A DNA stretch of 64,000 nt from Anaerolineae bacterium (GCA_017303635.1 JAFLCG010000009.1:208589-272588); one strand, 5' to 3'; counted from the stretch's first letter, positions 16,298-25,548 are shown. Translations and numbers: made by a program. The notes: generated by a model not told the origin, from the sequence alone.

Positions 16298-18379
16298 TTA
16301 CCGCCCTCCCGGTGGGATCTCTCCAGTACCGCTATCGGCGTCTCCTGATAGCGGTAGTCGGGGTGGTGGCAAATAGATCACCCCATCATCAACCGGCGGC
16401 GGACTGGCTGGTAACGGCTCTGCTTCAGCCCCTTCCGCCGGAATTGACACCGGTATTTGAAAAACTTCAGTCATGTCAGCGGGCAGTGTTTCCTGAATAC
16501 TTGCCCGCTGATTGAGTTCCATCAACATTAGGCCGGAAAGCAAGAACATCAGACGACGACCACCGAGGGACATTCCCGGAAAGGTGATCGCGCGCAGCGC
16601 ACACATGCCCAACGCAATCTGATATTCCATCAGATCACCAGGGTCAGTCAGGCATTCATTGACAATTTCCCGCAGGCTGGAGATAGCTGACATACCAATA
16701 AATACATCGGTTTTCATCCCAGTGACCGGCATCTGCGCGGTCATGGCCGCCAGATAGACCAGCACCTGTCGGGCATTCTGCCACGTATTGCCCACCTGGG
16801 GCATGATGACATCCCCCAGAAGGCTCACCTCGAGCGTTGCCCAATCGAATAAGGTATGCCCATCTCGAGTAGCGGAGAAGTCGATCAGCCAGGGCTGCTC
16901 TTTGGGCCCAATAACAATATTCCCCAGATGTAGATCACCATGAATGCGGCTGAACGAACCATTGACGGTGCGGTCAAGTAACTCACCATAATGAACCAAC
17001 GGATTTGGAATCTGGAGCATATCCAACGGAATCCAACGGGCGCGGGGACTGAAGTCTGGTTCCAGTTGTTCCAGGGATTCCGTCAATAAATCGTCACGGG
17101 TTTTGACCACCTGCCCGATAACCCGTTCGATCGCATATCCTCGGCTGAAATTCATCCCTGAATGATCGACGCCGCGCAGGTCAAGCTTATAGGCCCGTTT
17201 TTCAGCTTCGCTGCCAGTGCCAGCAGCCAGACGCACCACATCTGCTTCCATATTCACCCGCTGCACCACGAAATTCTCCAGAGCGACGTAGTCGCCAGGT
17301 CGTAATTCCCGCAGCTTGAGCTTGAGTTTAGCCCGGTTGACCGGATTGCGAATCAGATGAACATTCGGTGTAGGCTGGTCGGGCGGAATATAATCCAGAG
17401 TCAACATAGGCGGCAGCAACCAGTCATATTCCTTCCAGACCGGAAAGGTGAATGCGCGTTTTTGCTGCCACCAGGTTCGGTTAAATTCTGAATAAAGTTG
17501 CTCACGGATCAACCGGCTCAACCCGGCAGCACCAAGTTCACTCACCCGATTACGCAAGTCTTGTGGAATTCCATCCACCCCCTGCGAAACCAAGGTGTAC
17601 TTGATACCGGCAAGCGGCGTTCCATCAGGCGTAGTTGGAGGATCTTCCAAACGAGCAGTTTGTAATGGCAAAGCCGCCTTGACATAGGTCTGATAGCGAT
17701 TGTATTCATCGAGAATACTATCGGTGTGGTCGATTTTGACCACGATCGGGGCATCCTCACCCCCTTCAGGTCGAATAGGGGTAACCACCAGTACCAGGGC
17801 GCTGCTAAAGCCAGTGAGACGACGCTCAACGCGGATAGCGCTGTGATCAGGAAACATTCGCCGCAGCATGAACTGCTGCTCGCGATGGAGGGGCTGTCCG
17901 CTGTTAAATTCGGCACTTTGAATGATGGCAATATCAGGTGGAAGCGCCTCATTCATAGTTTCATGATTGAGGACTATCTGTGCCAACTTATCAAGGTCAA
18001 CACCCATTTTGCTCATCACACGAGCCGGAAGATTATCTCGCTCGGTCAATATTGCGTAGAGCAACTCCCGCTCAGTGACTTCCTTCAGGTCACCATCCAA
18101 GGCTACATCACGCGCAATATCCAACACAATCTCAGTGCGGGGTGTATCCGGCACCCCTACCCACAACCGTTGAGCTGCCGGTTTGCCCATTCGCTTGCGG
18201 ACAGCCTCCACTAGTTGCTGAGTCTTGATACCCTGAGCTTCAAAAGTCGTAGCTGCAATTCCACCCTGGATCTGCAGGAGTGCAAGAAAGAGATGCTCAA
18301 CGCCCACATAGTAATGACGCAGTTGGATAGCGCTTTGCCGAGCATAAATTTGAATATCCCGCAGAAGAATAGCCGACAT
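16298..18379 (-). CDS. Clp-N domain fused to a kinase-like (APH/TCAD9-like) domain
   Basis: 693 residues, an unusual fusion. Residues 1-145 resemble the double Clp repeat of ClpA/B/C N-domains (HYYVGVEHLFLALL at 22-35, RELLYAIL at 104-111), but no AAA module follows. Residues about 170-620 form a phosphotransferase-like fold with K215 in VVKID, catalytic-loop H480-GDLHLGN487 and metal-binding D500 in LIDFS, so the catalytic set looks intact. The tail is Pro-rich. From memory it resembles 'ternary complex associated domain' kinases of predicted conflict systems; unverified. An FHA gene lies three bases upstream on the same strand, suggesting a phospho-signalling pair. Confidence 0.7.
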   Translation of the reverse strand: MSAILLRDIQIYARQSAIQLRHYYVGVEHLFLALLQIQGGIAATTFEAQGIKTQQLVEAVRKRMGKPAAQRLWVGVPDTPRTEIVLDIARDVALDGDLKEVTERELLYAILTERDNLPARVMSKMGVDLDKLAQIVLNHETMNEALPPDIAIIQSAEFNSGQPLHREQQFMLRRMFPDHSAIRVERRLTGFSSALVLVVTPIRPEGGEDAPIVVKIDHTDSILDEYNRYQTYVKAALPLQTARLEDPPTTPDGTPLAGIKYTLVSQGVDGIPQDLRNRVSELGAAGLSRLIREQLYSEFNRTWWQQKRAFTFPVWKEYDWLLPPMLTLDYIPPDQPTPNVHLIRNPVNRAKLKLKLRELRPGDYVALENFVVQRVNMEADVVRLAAGTGSEAEKRAYKLDLRGVDHSGMNFSRGYAIERVIGQVVKTRDDLLTESLEQLEPDFSPRARWIPLDMLQIPNPLVHYGELLDRTVNGSFSRIHGDLHLGNIVIGPKEQPWLIDFSATRDGHTLFDWATLEVSLLGDVIMPQVGNTWQNARQVLVYLAAMTAQMPVTGMKTDVFIGMSAISSLREIVNECLTDPGDLMEYQIALGMCALRAITFPGMSLGGRRLMFLLSGLMLMELNQRASIQETLPADMTEVFQIPVSIPAEGAEAEPLPASPPPVDDGVIYLPPPRLPLSGDADSGTGEIPPGGR
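16327..16356. terminator. Perfect 10-bp hairpin at the convergent leuB end
   Basis: TACCGCTATC (16327-16336) and GATAGCGGTA (16347-16356) flank a 10-base loop. It lies 30 bases past the leuB stop, inside the Pro-rich tail codons of the opposing gene, and could stop or stabilise leuB transcripts. No U-tract. Confidence 0.35.
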
Positions 18380-18382
18380 AAT

Positions 18383-18772
18383 TTACCCGGTTACGTCAAT
18401 CCGCATCCATGTATGACCAATTCGGAACAAAGCACCAAAGTCAATCGGTATAGTACCTTTCACCTTGGCATCCACATCATCAGTCTCGAGAAAACTGCCA
18501 TTGGTGCTATCACAGTCCTGCAACCACCAGCGACCATCCTCCCAGATCAGATAGGCGTGCTGTCGGGAGACAAAAGTGTCATTCCGAAGGCACATGTCGC
18601 TATCTTCACGGCGACCAATGCTGACTTTCCAGCATCCGTCCTCCTGCGCGCCATCTCCATTTTCAGCGCTATAGGTCAGGCGGAGGCCATCATCCACACC
18701 GCTCATAATGGTTACATCCAGCCGCAAGCTCACCGTGCCTGATACTCCCACTGTATCCACATTACATCCCAT
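18383..18772 (-). CDS. FHA domain protein
   Basis: 129 residues, essentially one forkhead-associated domain that binds phosphothreonine peptides. The conserved set is visible: G53-R54 in IGRRED, S69-RQH in FVSRQHAYL, and N91-G in DSTNGSF. No other domain. It ends three bases before the Clp-N/kinase fusion, so the two are co-transcribed and the FHA protein is a natural reader for that kinase. The start is uncertain: ATG 18772 gives about 20 residues before the domain; an ATG near residue 23 is the alternative. Confidence 0.8.
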   Translation of the reverse strand: MGCNVDTVGVSGTVSLRLDVTIMSGVDDGLRLTYSAENGDGAQEDGCWKVSIGRREDSDMCLRNDTFVSRQHAYLIWEDGRWWLQDCDSTNGSFLETDDVDAKVKGTIPIDFGALFRIGHTWMRIDVTG

Positions 18773-18902
18773 TATACTCGGCTTATGGCTTGCTGCTCAG
18801 CAGTTCGCGGAAAATTGCTTGCCAGCCTCGCAAATTTCTGGTAGTCTGTATCCACGCTCGGCAACATACAGTCGAGCCACTTAAAAACCAAATAGCGGTG
18901 TA

Positions 18903-19005
18903 ACTCTTATAGAGAGCGGTTGAGGGAACGGCCCTGCGAAACCGCGGCAACCCCCGGCAACGGGAAGGTGCCAATTCCGTCGGCATCAGGTCGGCAGATG
19001 AGAGT
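18903..19005 (+). ncRNA. SAM-I (S-box) riboswitch
   Basis: Matches the SAM-I aptamer throughout: P1 ACTCTTAT (18903-18910) with ATGAGAGT (18998-19005), AGAGAGCGGT, GAGGGAACGGCCCTG, CGAAACCGCGGCAACC, and GGTGCCAATTCC followed by a P4-like hairpin. It precedes a terminator hairpin and the cystathionine gamma-synthase gene, so SAM binding should switch transcription off. Confidence 0.95.
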
Positions 19006-19043
19006 GAGCAGCAGCGGACTCTGTTTCCCTGCTGAATCAACTC

Positions 19044-19078
19044 AAAAGACTTCCCCTGCCGAAGTCTTTTTTGTTTGT
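19044..19078 (+). terminator. Terminator of the SAM-I riboswitch
   Basis: AAAAGACTTC (19044-19053), loop CCCTGCC, GAAGTCTTTT (19061-19070), then TTGTTTGT. Expression platform of the upstream aptamer. CAGCAG at 19009-19014 could pair with CTGCTG at 19029-19034 as part of the alternative fold. Confidence 0.85.
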
Positions 19079-19144
19079 CTGGCTCACCCGGATCGCACCA
19101 CCGCTTTTGGTTGATCGTGATCTTTATTTCAAGGAGTGATTCGG

Positions 19145-20392
19145 GTGAAGCTGAATGAAGTCCCCACGCAAGCCACTGAAGTAAAAACCGATGTAAAGTT
19201 AGCAGAAGCAGCGCGCGGCAACAGCACACGGGCCGTTCATGGTGGAGCCAAACGCCGCAAAGCCTTCAATGCCCTAAATACGCCCATCGTCCAAACCGCA
19301 ACCTATACTTTTGGCGACACCCAAGAACTCATTGATTACATGGAGCGCAAAACGTGGGGCGATGGTGAGGACCGCGAAGAATACGGTCGCTATGGCAACC
19401 CAACCGTCAGCGCTGTCGAACGTAAGCTGGCCGCGCTAGACTCGGGTGAAGATGCCGTGTTGTACGCTTCCGGTATGGCTGCGGTCACGTCGCTCTTGCT
19501 CTCCGTGCTGCCAACTGGCGCCCATATCATCATGACCGATGATTGTTATCGCCGTACCCGCCAATTCGCCCTGACTTTCCTCAAACGCCTGGGAATCGAA
19601 ACCAGCGTAGTACCGATGGGCGATTATGCAGCGATGGAAGCTGCCATCATTCCTAAGAAGACCCGCTTCCTCATATCGGAAAGTCCGACTAATCCCTACC
19701 TGCGGATCGCGGATCTCCAGGCTATCGCTGACCTCGGCAAGCGTCACAAAGTATTGACCATGATCGACAGCACCTTTGCCACGCCGGTCAATCAGCGTCC
19801 GCTGGAATGGGGCATTGATTTTGTCATCCACAGCGCGACCAAGTATCTCTCCGGTCATAATGATCTACTGGCAGGAGTCGTCGTCGGCAAAGCGGATCGT
19901 ATCAAGGCTTTGCGTGATGCACGTGGGGTCCTGGGAGCTATTGTTGATCCGCAGAATGCGTACCTCCTCGACCGGGGCATCAAAACGCTGGGTGTGCGGG
20001 TCGAGCAGCAGAACCGCACAGCACTGGAAGTCGCTCGTTTCCTGGAGTCTCATCCGGCGATTGAGCGTGTCTGGTATCCGGGGCTTGAGTCGCACCCGGA
20101 TCATGAAATCGCCTGTCAGCAAATGGGGGGATTCGGAGGCGTCGTCACCTTTGAGGTGCGGGGCGATCTTAAATCCACCAGCGAATTCATCGACCGGCTG
20201 AAGATCCCCTATATCGCGCCTAGCCTGGGTGGGGTCGAGAGCCTGATCGAGCAGCCCGCGTTGATGAGCTACTATGAGAAGACGACCGAAGAACGACTGG
20301 CACTTGGCATGAAGGACAACCTGGTTCGCTTTGCCATTGGCATTGAGGACACCACTGATATTCTGGATGACCTCGATCAGGCGTTGTGCTAG
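19145..20392 (+). CDS. metB: Cystathionine gamma-synthase, plant-like
   Basis: PLP enzyme joining an activated homoserine with cysteine, giving cystathionine for methionine. The PLP lysine is K233 in HSATKYLSGHND; YGRYGNPT and ASGMAA are also visible. DDCYRRTR, SESPTNPYLR, VRVEQQN and IPYIAPSLGG match the plant CGS lineage as I recall it better than E. coli MetB. Start set at GTG 19145, 8 bases after AAGGAG (19131-19136); a frame-open GTG at 19136 lies inside that site. Controlled by the SAM-I riboswitch. With thrC and thrB next door and no homoserine acyltransferase in view, O-phosphohomoserine is a likely substrate. Confidence 0.88.
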   Translation: MKLNEVPTQATEVKTDVKLAEAARGNSTRAVHGGAKRRKAFNALNTPIVQTATYTFGDTQELIDYMERKTWGDGEDREEYGRYGNPTVSAVERKLAALDSGEDAVLYASGMAAVTSLLLSVLPTGAHIIMTDDCYRRTRQFALTFLKRLGIETSVVPMGDYAAMEAAIIPKKTRFLISESPTNPYLRIADLQAIADLGKRHKVLTMIDSTFATPVNQRPLEWGIDFVIHSATKYLSGHNDLLAGVVVGKADRIKALRDARGVLGAIVDPQNAYLLDRGIKTLGVRVEQQNRTALEVARFLESHPAIERVWYPGLESHPDHEIACQQMGGFGGVVTFEVRGDLKSTSEFIDRLKIPYIAPSLGGVESLIEQPALMSYYEKTTEERLALGMKDNLVRFAIGIEDTTDILDDLDQALC

Positions 20393-20405
20393 GCGGCTAA
20401 CGAGA

Positions 20406-20434
20406 GTTCAGTGTCGTCTCTGACGACACTGAAC
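20406..20434. terminator. 13-bp perfect hairpin between convergent metB and thrC
   Basis: GTTCAGTGTCGTC (20406-20418), loop TCT, then the exact reverse complement (20422-20434). It sits between two converging stop codons and can form in both transcripts. There is no T-tract on either strand, so it may be a 3'-end stabiliser or a factor-dependent terminator. Confidence 0.6.
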
Positions 20435-20446
20435 ATCGAGTTGGAC

Positions 20447-21751
20447 TTACTGCACAGGAGACTGCGCCTGTTCCAGAATACGACTGAGCGATTCAATCGT
20501 CGGCTCAGATTGATAGAGCCGATTGGGATAGTTAGCAACAATCCCTTCCAACTTGCCGTTGTGATAATCGATAGTGGCTTCTGGGTCCTTGAGAACGTGA
20601 CCCGTCAGGATACCAACCACCGTCTCATGGGGCTTGATGACACCCTGCTTGACGAGTTTCTGCACCCCCGCCAGTGAACAAGCGGACGCGGGTTCACAAC
20701 CGATCCCTGTCCGGTCAATGAGCGCCTTGGCATCCATAATTTCTTGGTCGTCGACCTGTTCAACCGTACCTTCAGTCCAGCGTAAGGCACGAACGGCTTT
20801 CTTAAAGTTAACCGGGTTACCTATCTTGATCGCCGTTGCAACCGTCTCCGCATGGACAGGCTCGAAGTGCTCAAAGTGCGATTCATAACTGCGATATAGC
20901 GGGTTGGCCCCTTCCGCCTGAATGATGGCAATGCTCGGCAGCTTATCAATCAAACCAAGTGCATGCATTTCATAGAGCGCCTTACCAAAGGCAGAACTAT
21001 TGCCCAAATTCCCGCCCGGGCAAACAATCCAGTCGGGGGCCTTCCAACGCAGTTGTTGCATAGCCTCAAACATAATGGACTTCTGCCCTTCCAACCGGAA
21101 GGGGTTGATCGAATTCAGGATGTAGATGCCAAACTTCTCGCCTACTTCACGCACCAGTTGAATGTTGCGGTCAAAATCGGCATTGATCTGGATACCGATG
21201 GCACCGTAAGCGATGGCCTGCGCCAGTTTACCAAGTGCGATCTGTTTGTTTTGGAAAAAGACAATCCCATTCAGCCCACCGAAGGCTGCGTAAGCTGCGA
21301 GCGAAGCAGAAGTATTGCCAGTCGAAGCACAGGCCACCCGTTTGATTCCTAGGGCGCGGGCATGAGTAACCCCGCCGGTCATGCCGCGATCTTTGAAGGA
21401 ACCTGTTGGGTTTTCGCCTTCATGCTTGAGGTAGAGCTTGCCAACGCCTGCCCAGGCAGTCAAGGATGGTTGACTGTAAAGCGGTGTATTGCCTTCCGGT
21501 CGGCTGACGATCAATTCATCCGGCACATCCGGATAAACCATTTCCTTATAACGCCAGACTCCGCTGTTGTAGGGAGCATCAAGTGAACCGAGGCGTTTGT
21601 CAAAAAACTCCCGGCTAACGGTCTTCCGCAACCAGTCCATATCATGCTGGACATCGAGCAAACCGCCGCAGTGCTCACACGTATACATCATGCGGTCAAC
21701 CGGGTAGTGTTGACCACAATCCATGCATTGTAGTATGCTGTGCATTTTCAT
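20447..21751 (-). CDS. thrC: Threonine synthase
   Basis: PLP enzyme converting O-phosphohomoserine to threonine. 434 residues. The PLP lysine is K120 in PTGSFKDRG; the phosphate loop is STGNTSAS. The N-terminus carries a zinc-ribbon-like pair of CxxC motifs (C9, C12, C25, C28), found in some threonine synthases. Starts ATG 21751; an ATG two codons on is possible. Divergent from thrB across only 44 bases, so each promoter must lie within or against the other gene. Confidence 0.94.
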   Translation of the reverse strand: MKMHSILQCMDCGQHYPVDRMMYTCEHCGGLLDVQHDMDWLRKTVSREFFDKRLGSLDAPYNSGVWRYKEMVYPDVPDELIVSRPEGNTPLYSQPSLTAWAGVGKLYLKHEGENPTGSFKDRGMTGGVTHARALGIKRVACASTGNTSASLAAYAAFGGLNGIVFFQNKQIALGKLAQAIAYGAIGIQINADFDRNIQLVREVGEKFGIYILNSINPFRLEGQKSIMFEAMQQLRWKAPDWIVCPGGNLGNSSAFGKALYEMHALGLIDKLPSIAIIQAEGANPLYRSYESHFEHFEPVHAETVATAIKIGNPVNFKKAVRALRWTEGTVEQVDDQEIMDAKALIDRTGIGCEPASACSLAGVQKLVKQGVIKPHETVVGILTGHVLKDPEATIDYHNGKLEGIVANYPNRLYQSEPTIESLSRILEQAQSPVQ

Positions 21752-21795
21752 GTCTCAGTGCGCGAGAATTGATCAAGCAAGGATAACAGGTTCAC

Positions 21796-22758
21796 ATGAC
21801 CGTGACCAGAGCAGAGGCGTTTGCCCCGGCTACAGTAGCAAATCTGGGCGTTGGTTTTGATATTCTGGGGCTGGCCCTGTGCGAACCCGGTGACGTTGTG
21901 CGGGCTGAACTGCGCGATGAACCGGGTGCCGTGGTCATTCATATCGAGGGTGACGGCGGTAAACTCTCCAAGGCAGCAGACAAAAATACCGCCTCAGTCG
22001 CTGCAAACAGCCTGCTCAGGCAGTTGGGATCCACCGTTGGCGTCAACCTGACGATCTATAAGGATTTACCATTAGCGAGTGGGCTGGGCAGTAGTGCAGC
22101 CAGTGCAGTTGCTGCGGTAGTAGCGGTCAATGCGCTGCTCGGAGAACCGTTGAACACGCTCGAACTCCTCCCGGCAGCCCTGGATGGTGAGGCTTCAGTC
22201 AGCGGCTATCACGCGGATAACGTCGGCCCCTGCCTGGTCGGGGGTATTTGCCTGGTCGCCGGGATCACAGCGGAAACGCTCTACCATCTACCCATTCCTT
22301 CTAACTTGCATCTGGCGCTTGTCACACCCGATGTAGCTGTCCCTACTGCCATGGCGCGAGCTGCCCTGCCCACCTCGATCCCTCTAAAAACGATGGTTAA
22401 ACAAACGGGCGGTGTCGCCCGCCTGATGGACGCGCTTTATCGTGATGATCTGGAGGCACTGGCCGCTGCCATGGAGACAGATACGGTTGTTGAACCTGCC
22501 CGCGCCCACCTGATGCCCATGCTCAGTGAAATGCGGATGGTTGCTCGGCGAGAAGGCGCATTAGGTTTGGTCATCAGTGGAGCCGGGCCAACACTGTGCA
22601 GCGTTTGCGGCGATGCGATGACGGCTGAGCGGGTCGCAAAAACCATGCAGCATACCTATGAATCCGCCGGGATCGCAGCCGTTGGTCGCCATACCCAGGT
22701 CTCTCCGCGCGGGAGTTGGTTACTCTCTCCAGAAGAGATACGGGTAAGGACTGGATGA
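21796..22758 (+). CDS. thrB: Homoserine kinase
   Basis: GHMP-family kinase making O-phosphohomoserine, the substrate of ThrC and probably of the neighbouring CGS. 320 residues; the ATP-binding GHMP motif LASGLGSSAASAVAAV lies at about 92-107, with the typical N-terminal APATVANLGVGFD. AAGGA about 12 bases and CAGG 4 bases upstream of the ATG are possible ribosome-binding sites. Confidence 0.95.
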   Translation: MTVTRAEAFAPATVANLGVGFDILGLALCEPGDVVRAELRDEPGAVVIHIEGDGGKLSKAADKNTASVAANSLLRQLGSTVGVNLTIYKDLPLASGLGSSAASAVAAVVAVNALLGEPLNTLELLPAALDGEASVSGYHADNVGPCLVGGICLVAGITAETLYHLPIPSNLHLALVTPDVAVPTAMARAALPTSIPLKTMVKQTGGVARLMDALYRDDLEALAAAMETDTVVEPARAHLMPMLSEMRMVARREGALGLVISGAGPTLCSVCGDAMTAERVAKTMQHTYESAGIAAVGRHTQVSPRGSWLLSPEEIRVRTG

Positions 22759-22774
22759 ATGTTCCGTCTATTGA

Positions 22775-22804
22775 TTGACAGGTAGATGCAAACTGAGATA
22801 TAGT
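22775..22804 (+). promoter_or_regulatory. Promoter of the polyprenyl synthase gene
   Basis: TTGACA (22775-22780), 18-base spacer, TATAGT (22799-22804) in an AT-rich gap between thrB and the prenyl synthase. Confidence 0.65.
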
Positions 22805-22878
22805 AAATTTAGATTGTTCTGAATATCACAAACAAAGTAAATATTCAGAAACACCAAATAAGGTAGACAGGATGATGT

Positions 22879-23817
22879 ATGGGCATCAATGAAGCAATGC
22901 AACTGGTCGAGAAAGTCATGCATCAGGTAATTGAGACTGACGTGCCAGTGCTGCGCGAAGCCAGTGAACACATCCTGAGCGCAGGCGGCAAGCGCGTTCG
23001 CCCGCGCCTGACTCTTCTGACCTATCTGGCTGCGGGTGGTCAATCACTCGATGCTATTGCGCCAGTAGCTGCAGCAGTCGAACTGGTACATACTGCCAGC
23101 GTCGTCCATGATGATATTAATGATCATGGGGTACTACGTCGTGGGCGGCCTTCGGTCAACGCCATCTGGGGACGGACATTTGCCTTACTGACGGGTGACT
23201 ATCTGTTCACCAAAGTCTATGAACTGATGGCGCCCCACAACGAACTCAATCCGATCATGGCAGAAGCAGCTGTTCGATTGGTTGAAGGGGAAACCCTACA
23301 GGCCGCCGCCGTGAAGAATAACAATTACACCCGGCAGGTCTACTATGACATTATCGCCCGCAAAACGGCCTCGCTGTTTGAAGCGGGCGCACATTTTGGG
23401 GCGCGGTTGGCGCACGCGGATGACACCATCATCAATGCGCTCAAGCTGTTCGGCTTCAACGTCGGCATGGCCTTCCAAATCATTGATGACATCCTCGACT
23501 TGACCGCTGATGATTTAACGCTCGGCAAAACCTCCGGTATTGATCTGGATCAGGGGCGTGGTTATGCCGCTATCCACACTAACGGGAATAGCAATGGTGC
23601 CGTCGCAGTGGCAGAAGCTGTTACAGAAGTCGATCAAGACGACCCGATGAAGAAGATCAAGGCCAAGATCATGAATGGCGATGCAATTGCTGAAGGTCGC
23701 CGCCGCGCTCATGAATTGGTCGACATGGCCATTGCCTGTTTAGACGTGCTGCCTCAATCTGCGGCTAGAGATGAACTGGCTGACCTGGCCTATATGGTTG
23801 TGAACCGCAGCTACTAA
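22879..23817 (+). CDS. Polyprenyl diphosphate synthase (trans type)
   Basis: Adds isopentenyl diphosphate units to allylic diphosphates, making precursors for quinones or other isoprenoids. 312 residues. First Asp-rich motif D78-DIND82 and second D203-DILD207 are intact, with GGKRVRP near residue 37. After the second motif the usual basic-plus-GK.TLP segment is replaced by RGYAAIHTNGNSNGAVAV and an acidic stretch, so the region that normally closes the pocket looks different. Chain length cannot be told from the sequence. Own promoter at 22775 and terminator at 23848. Confidence 0.88.
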   Translation: MGINEAMQLVEKVMHQVIETDVPVLREASEHILSAGGKRVRPRLTLLTYLAAGGQSLDAIAPVAAAVELVHTASVVHDDINDHGVLRRGRPSVNAIWGRTFALLTGDYLFTKVYELMAPHNELNPIMAEAAVRLVEGETLQAAAVKNNNYTRQVYYDIIARKTASLFEAGAHFGARLAHADDTIINALKLFGFNVGMAFQIIDDILDLTADDLTLGKTSGIDLDQGRGYAAIHTNGNSNGAVAVAEAVTEVDQDDPMKKIKAKIMNGDAIAEGRRRAHELVDMAIACLDVLPQSAARDELADLAYMVVNRSY

Positions 23818-23847
23818 AGCTTCCAGTTTCAACAATCAATTTCCTTG

Positions 23848-23876
23848 AACCGGCGCTCATGTGCCGGTTTTTGTTT
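23848..23876 (+). terminator. Intrinsic terminator after the polyprenyl synthase
   Basis: AACCGGC (23848-23854), 8-base loop, GCCGGTT (23863-23869), then TTTGTTT. Confidence 0.8.
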
Positions 23877-23922
23877 CACGCGTCATAATTCAAACATCAA
23901 ATAGTAACAAGAGATCCTTGCT

Positions 23923-25548
23923 ATGGTTCCCATCTATAAGGTCAACCAAATCCGTCAACTAGAATCCGAGGCAAATGCCACTGGCATGAGCTATGCCACT
24001 ATGATGGAGAATGCTGGCAAGCTATTGGCACAGCGAATTCAGGCAACCCTGAGTCACAAGACCGATGGACGTGTCACCTTCCTGATCGGTGGTGGAAACA
24101 ACGGTGGAGATGGATTGGTGGCCGCACGATTGGTAGCGAACACCGGTGCGACCGTCCGCTGTTACCTACTTAAAGCTCGCTCCGATGCAGATCCGCTGAT
24201 CATAGCTGCCCGTACCGCCAACATTACAATTGCACTGGCAGAGCACGACCGAGATGGGCGGGTCTTACGCAATATGGTAGCCAGCGCAGATGTCATCGTT
24301 GATGCGCTATTCGGCATTGGAGTTCGGTTGCCACTAGAACCAGATGCAGCCCGCCTGTTGCGCCTGACCAATCAGGCGTTAAATCAAGACTCTCATCGGG
24401 AGTTCAATCCGCTCGGCTTAACCAACCCTGCCCTACCTCAACGCTCCCAAGTTACACAGCCCTATGTCATAGCCGTCGATTGTCCTTCCGGGCTGAATTG
24501 TGACACCGGTGAGATTGACCCTAACACACTGGCCGCCGATGAAACCGTGACCTTCATCGGGGCCAAGCCCGGCCTGCTGCAGTTCCCCGGTGCGGACAAC
24601 GTGGGTCGCTTACATATAGCGGACATCGGTCTCCCGCCCAACCTACCCACGCAAACAGCCACCACACCAACCCTGATTGATGCTGATTGGATACGCATGC
24701 GACTACCCTCCCGTCGTCTGGATGCTAACAAAGGTAGCTTCGGTAAAGTACTAATTGCCGCTGGTTCCGAACACTATATCGGCGCAGCGGGATTAGCCGG
24801 AAAAGCAGCAGCAGTTTCAGGATCAGGTTTGGTCACAGTCGCCAGCCAAAAGTTCGTCATTCAGGCCTTAGCCGGCAATTTACTGGAAATCACATGGATT
24901 CCTTTGGATGAGTCCCACATGTTCTCCCAGGAACTTAAGGGACGGGATGCGCTGTTGCTCGGACCTGGCTGGGGGCAGTCTACTGCAACCAGAACATTAC
25001 TTATTGAAACGCTGAGCTATGTCAGAGAAAGTCAGCCTGCGTTGCCGGTCATACTCGATGCGGATGCCCTCAATTTGCTGGCTCAGAGTGTCAACTGGCC
25101 GCAACTGCTACCACCGCATTGTATTCTTACCCCACATCCTGGTGAAATGGCCCGGCTGACAGGTCGCTCAATTAGCGATATCCAATCTAACCGTTGGGCG
25201 CTTGCGCAAGAGAAAGCTGCTGAATGGGGTTGCGTCATTCTGCTGAAAGGCGCACATACTGTTATCACTGCCTCAGATGGGCAACTGGCCGTGCTACCCT
25301 TCAAGAATCCGGTACTTGCGACAGCGGGTAGTGGCGACGTTCTTGCCGGGATCATGGTCAGCCTGCTAGGACAGGGCATGAGTCCCTTTGAATCTGCCGC
25401 TGCTGCCGGTTATCTGCACGGGTTGACCGGGGAAACTATCGCTGCGAAGCTCCCAGGCAAACGCGGCAGTTCAGCGATGGATATACTGGCAGCGCTTCCA
25501 GAAAGCTTCTCGCAATTAGCAATTGGTCAGGCAGAAGCGCCCGAATAG
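23923..25548 (+). CDS. nnr: Bifunctional NAD(P)HX epimerase/dehydratase
   Basis: Repairs hydrated NAD(P)H. 541 residues: N-terminal YjeF_N epimerase domain (about 1-235, with GGGNNGGDGLVAARL and DCPSGLNCDTGEI) fused to a ribokinase-like ADP/ATP-dependent dehydratase (about 245-541, with KGSFGKVLIAAGS, TPHPGEMARL and TAGSGDVLAG). This is the usual bacterial fusion. Its last 22 bases overlap the end of a convergent ABC permease gene. Confidence 0.94.
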   Translation: MVPIYKVNQIRQLESEANATGMSYATMMENAGKLLAQRIQATLSHKTDGRVTFLIGGGNNGGDGLVAARLVANTGATVRCYLLKARSDADPLIIAARTANITIALAEHDRDGRVLRNMVASADVIVDALFGIGVRLPLEPDAARLLRLTNQALNQDSHREFNPLGLTNPALPQRSQVTQPYVIAVDCPSGLNCDTGEIDPNTLAADETVTFIGAKPGLLQFPGADNVGRLHIADIGLPPNLPTQTATTPTLIDADWIRMRLPSRRLDANKGSFGKVLIAAGSEHYIGAAGLAGKAAAVSGSGLVTVASQKFVIQALAGNLLEITWIPLDESHMFSQELKGRDALLLGPGWGQSTATRTLLIETLSYVRESQPALPVILDADALNLLAQSVNWPQLLPPHCILTPHPGEMARLTGRSISDIQSNRWALAQEKAAEWGCVILLKGAHTVITASDGQLAVLPFKNPVLATAGSGDVLAGIMVSLLGQGMSPFESAAAAGYLHGLTGETIAAKLPGKRGSSAMDILAALPESFSQLAIGQAEAPE

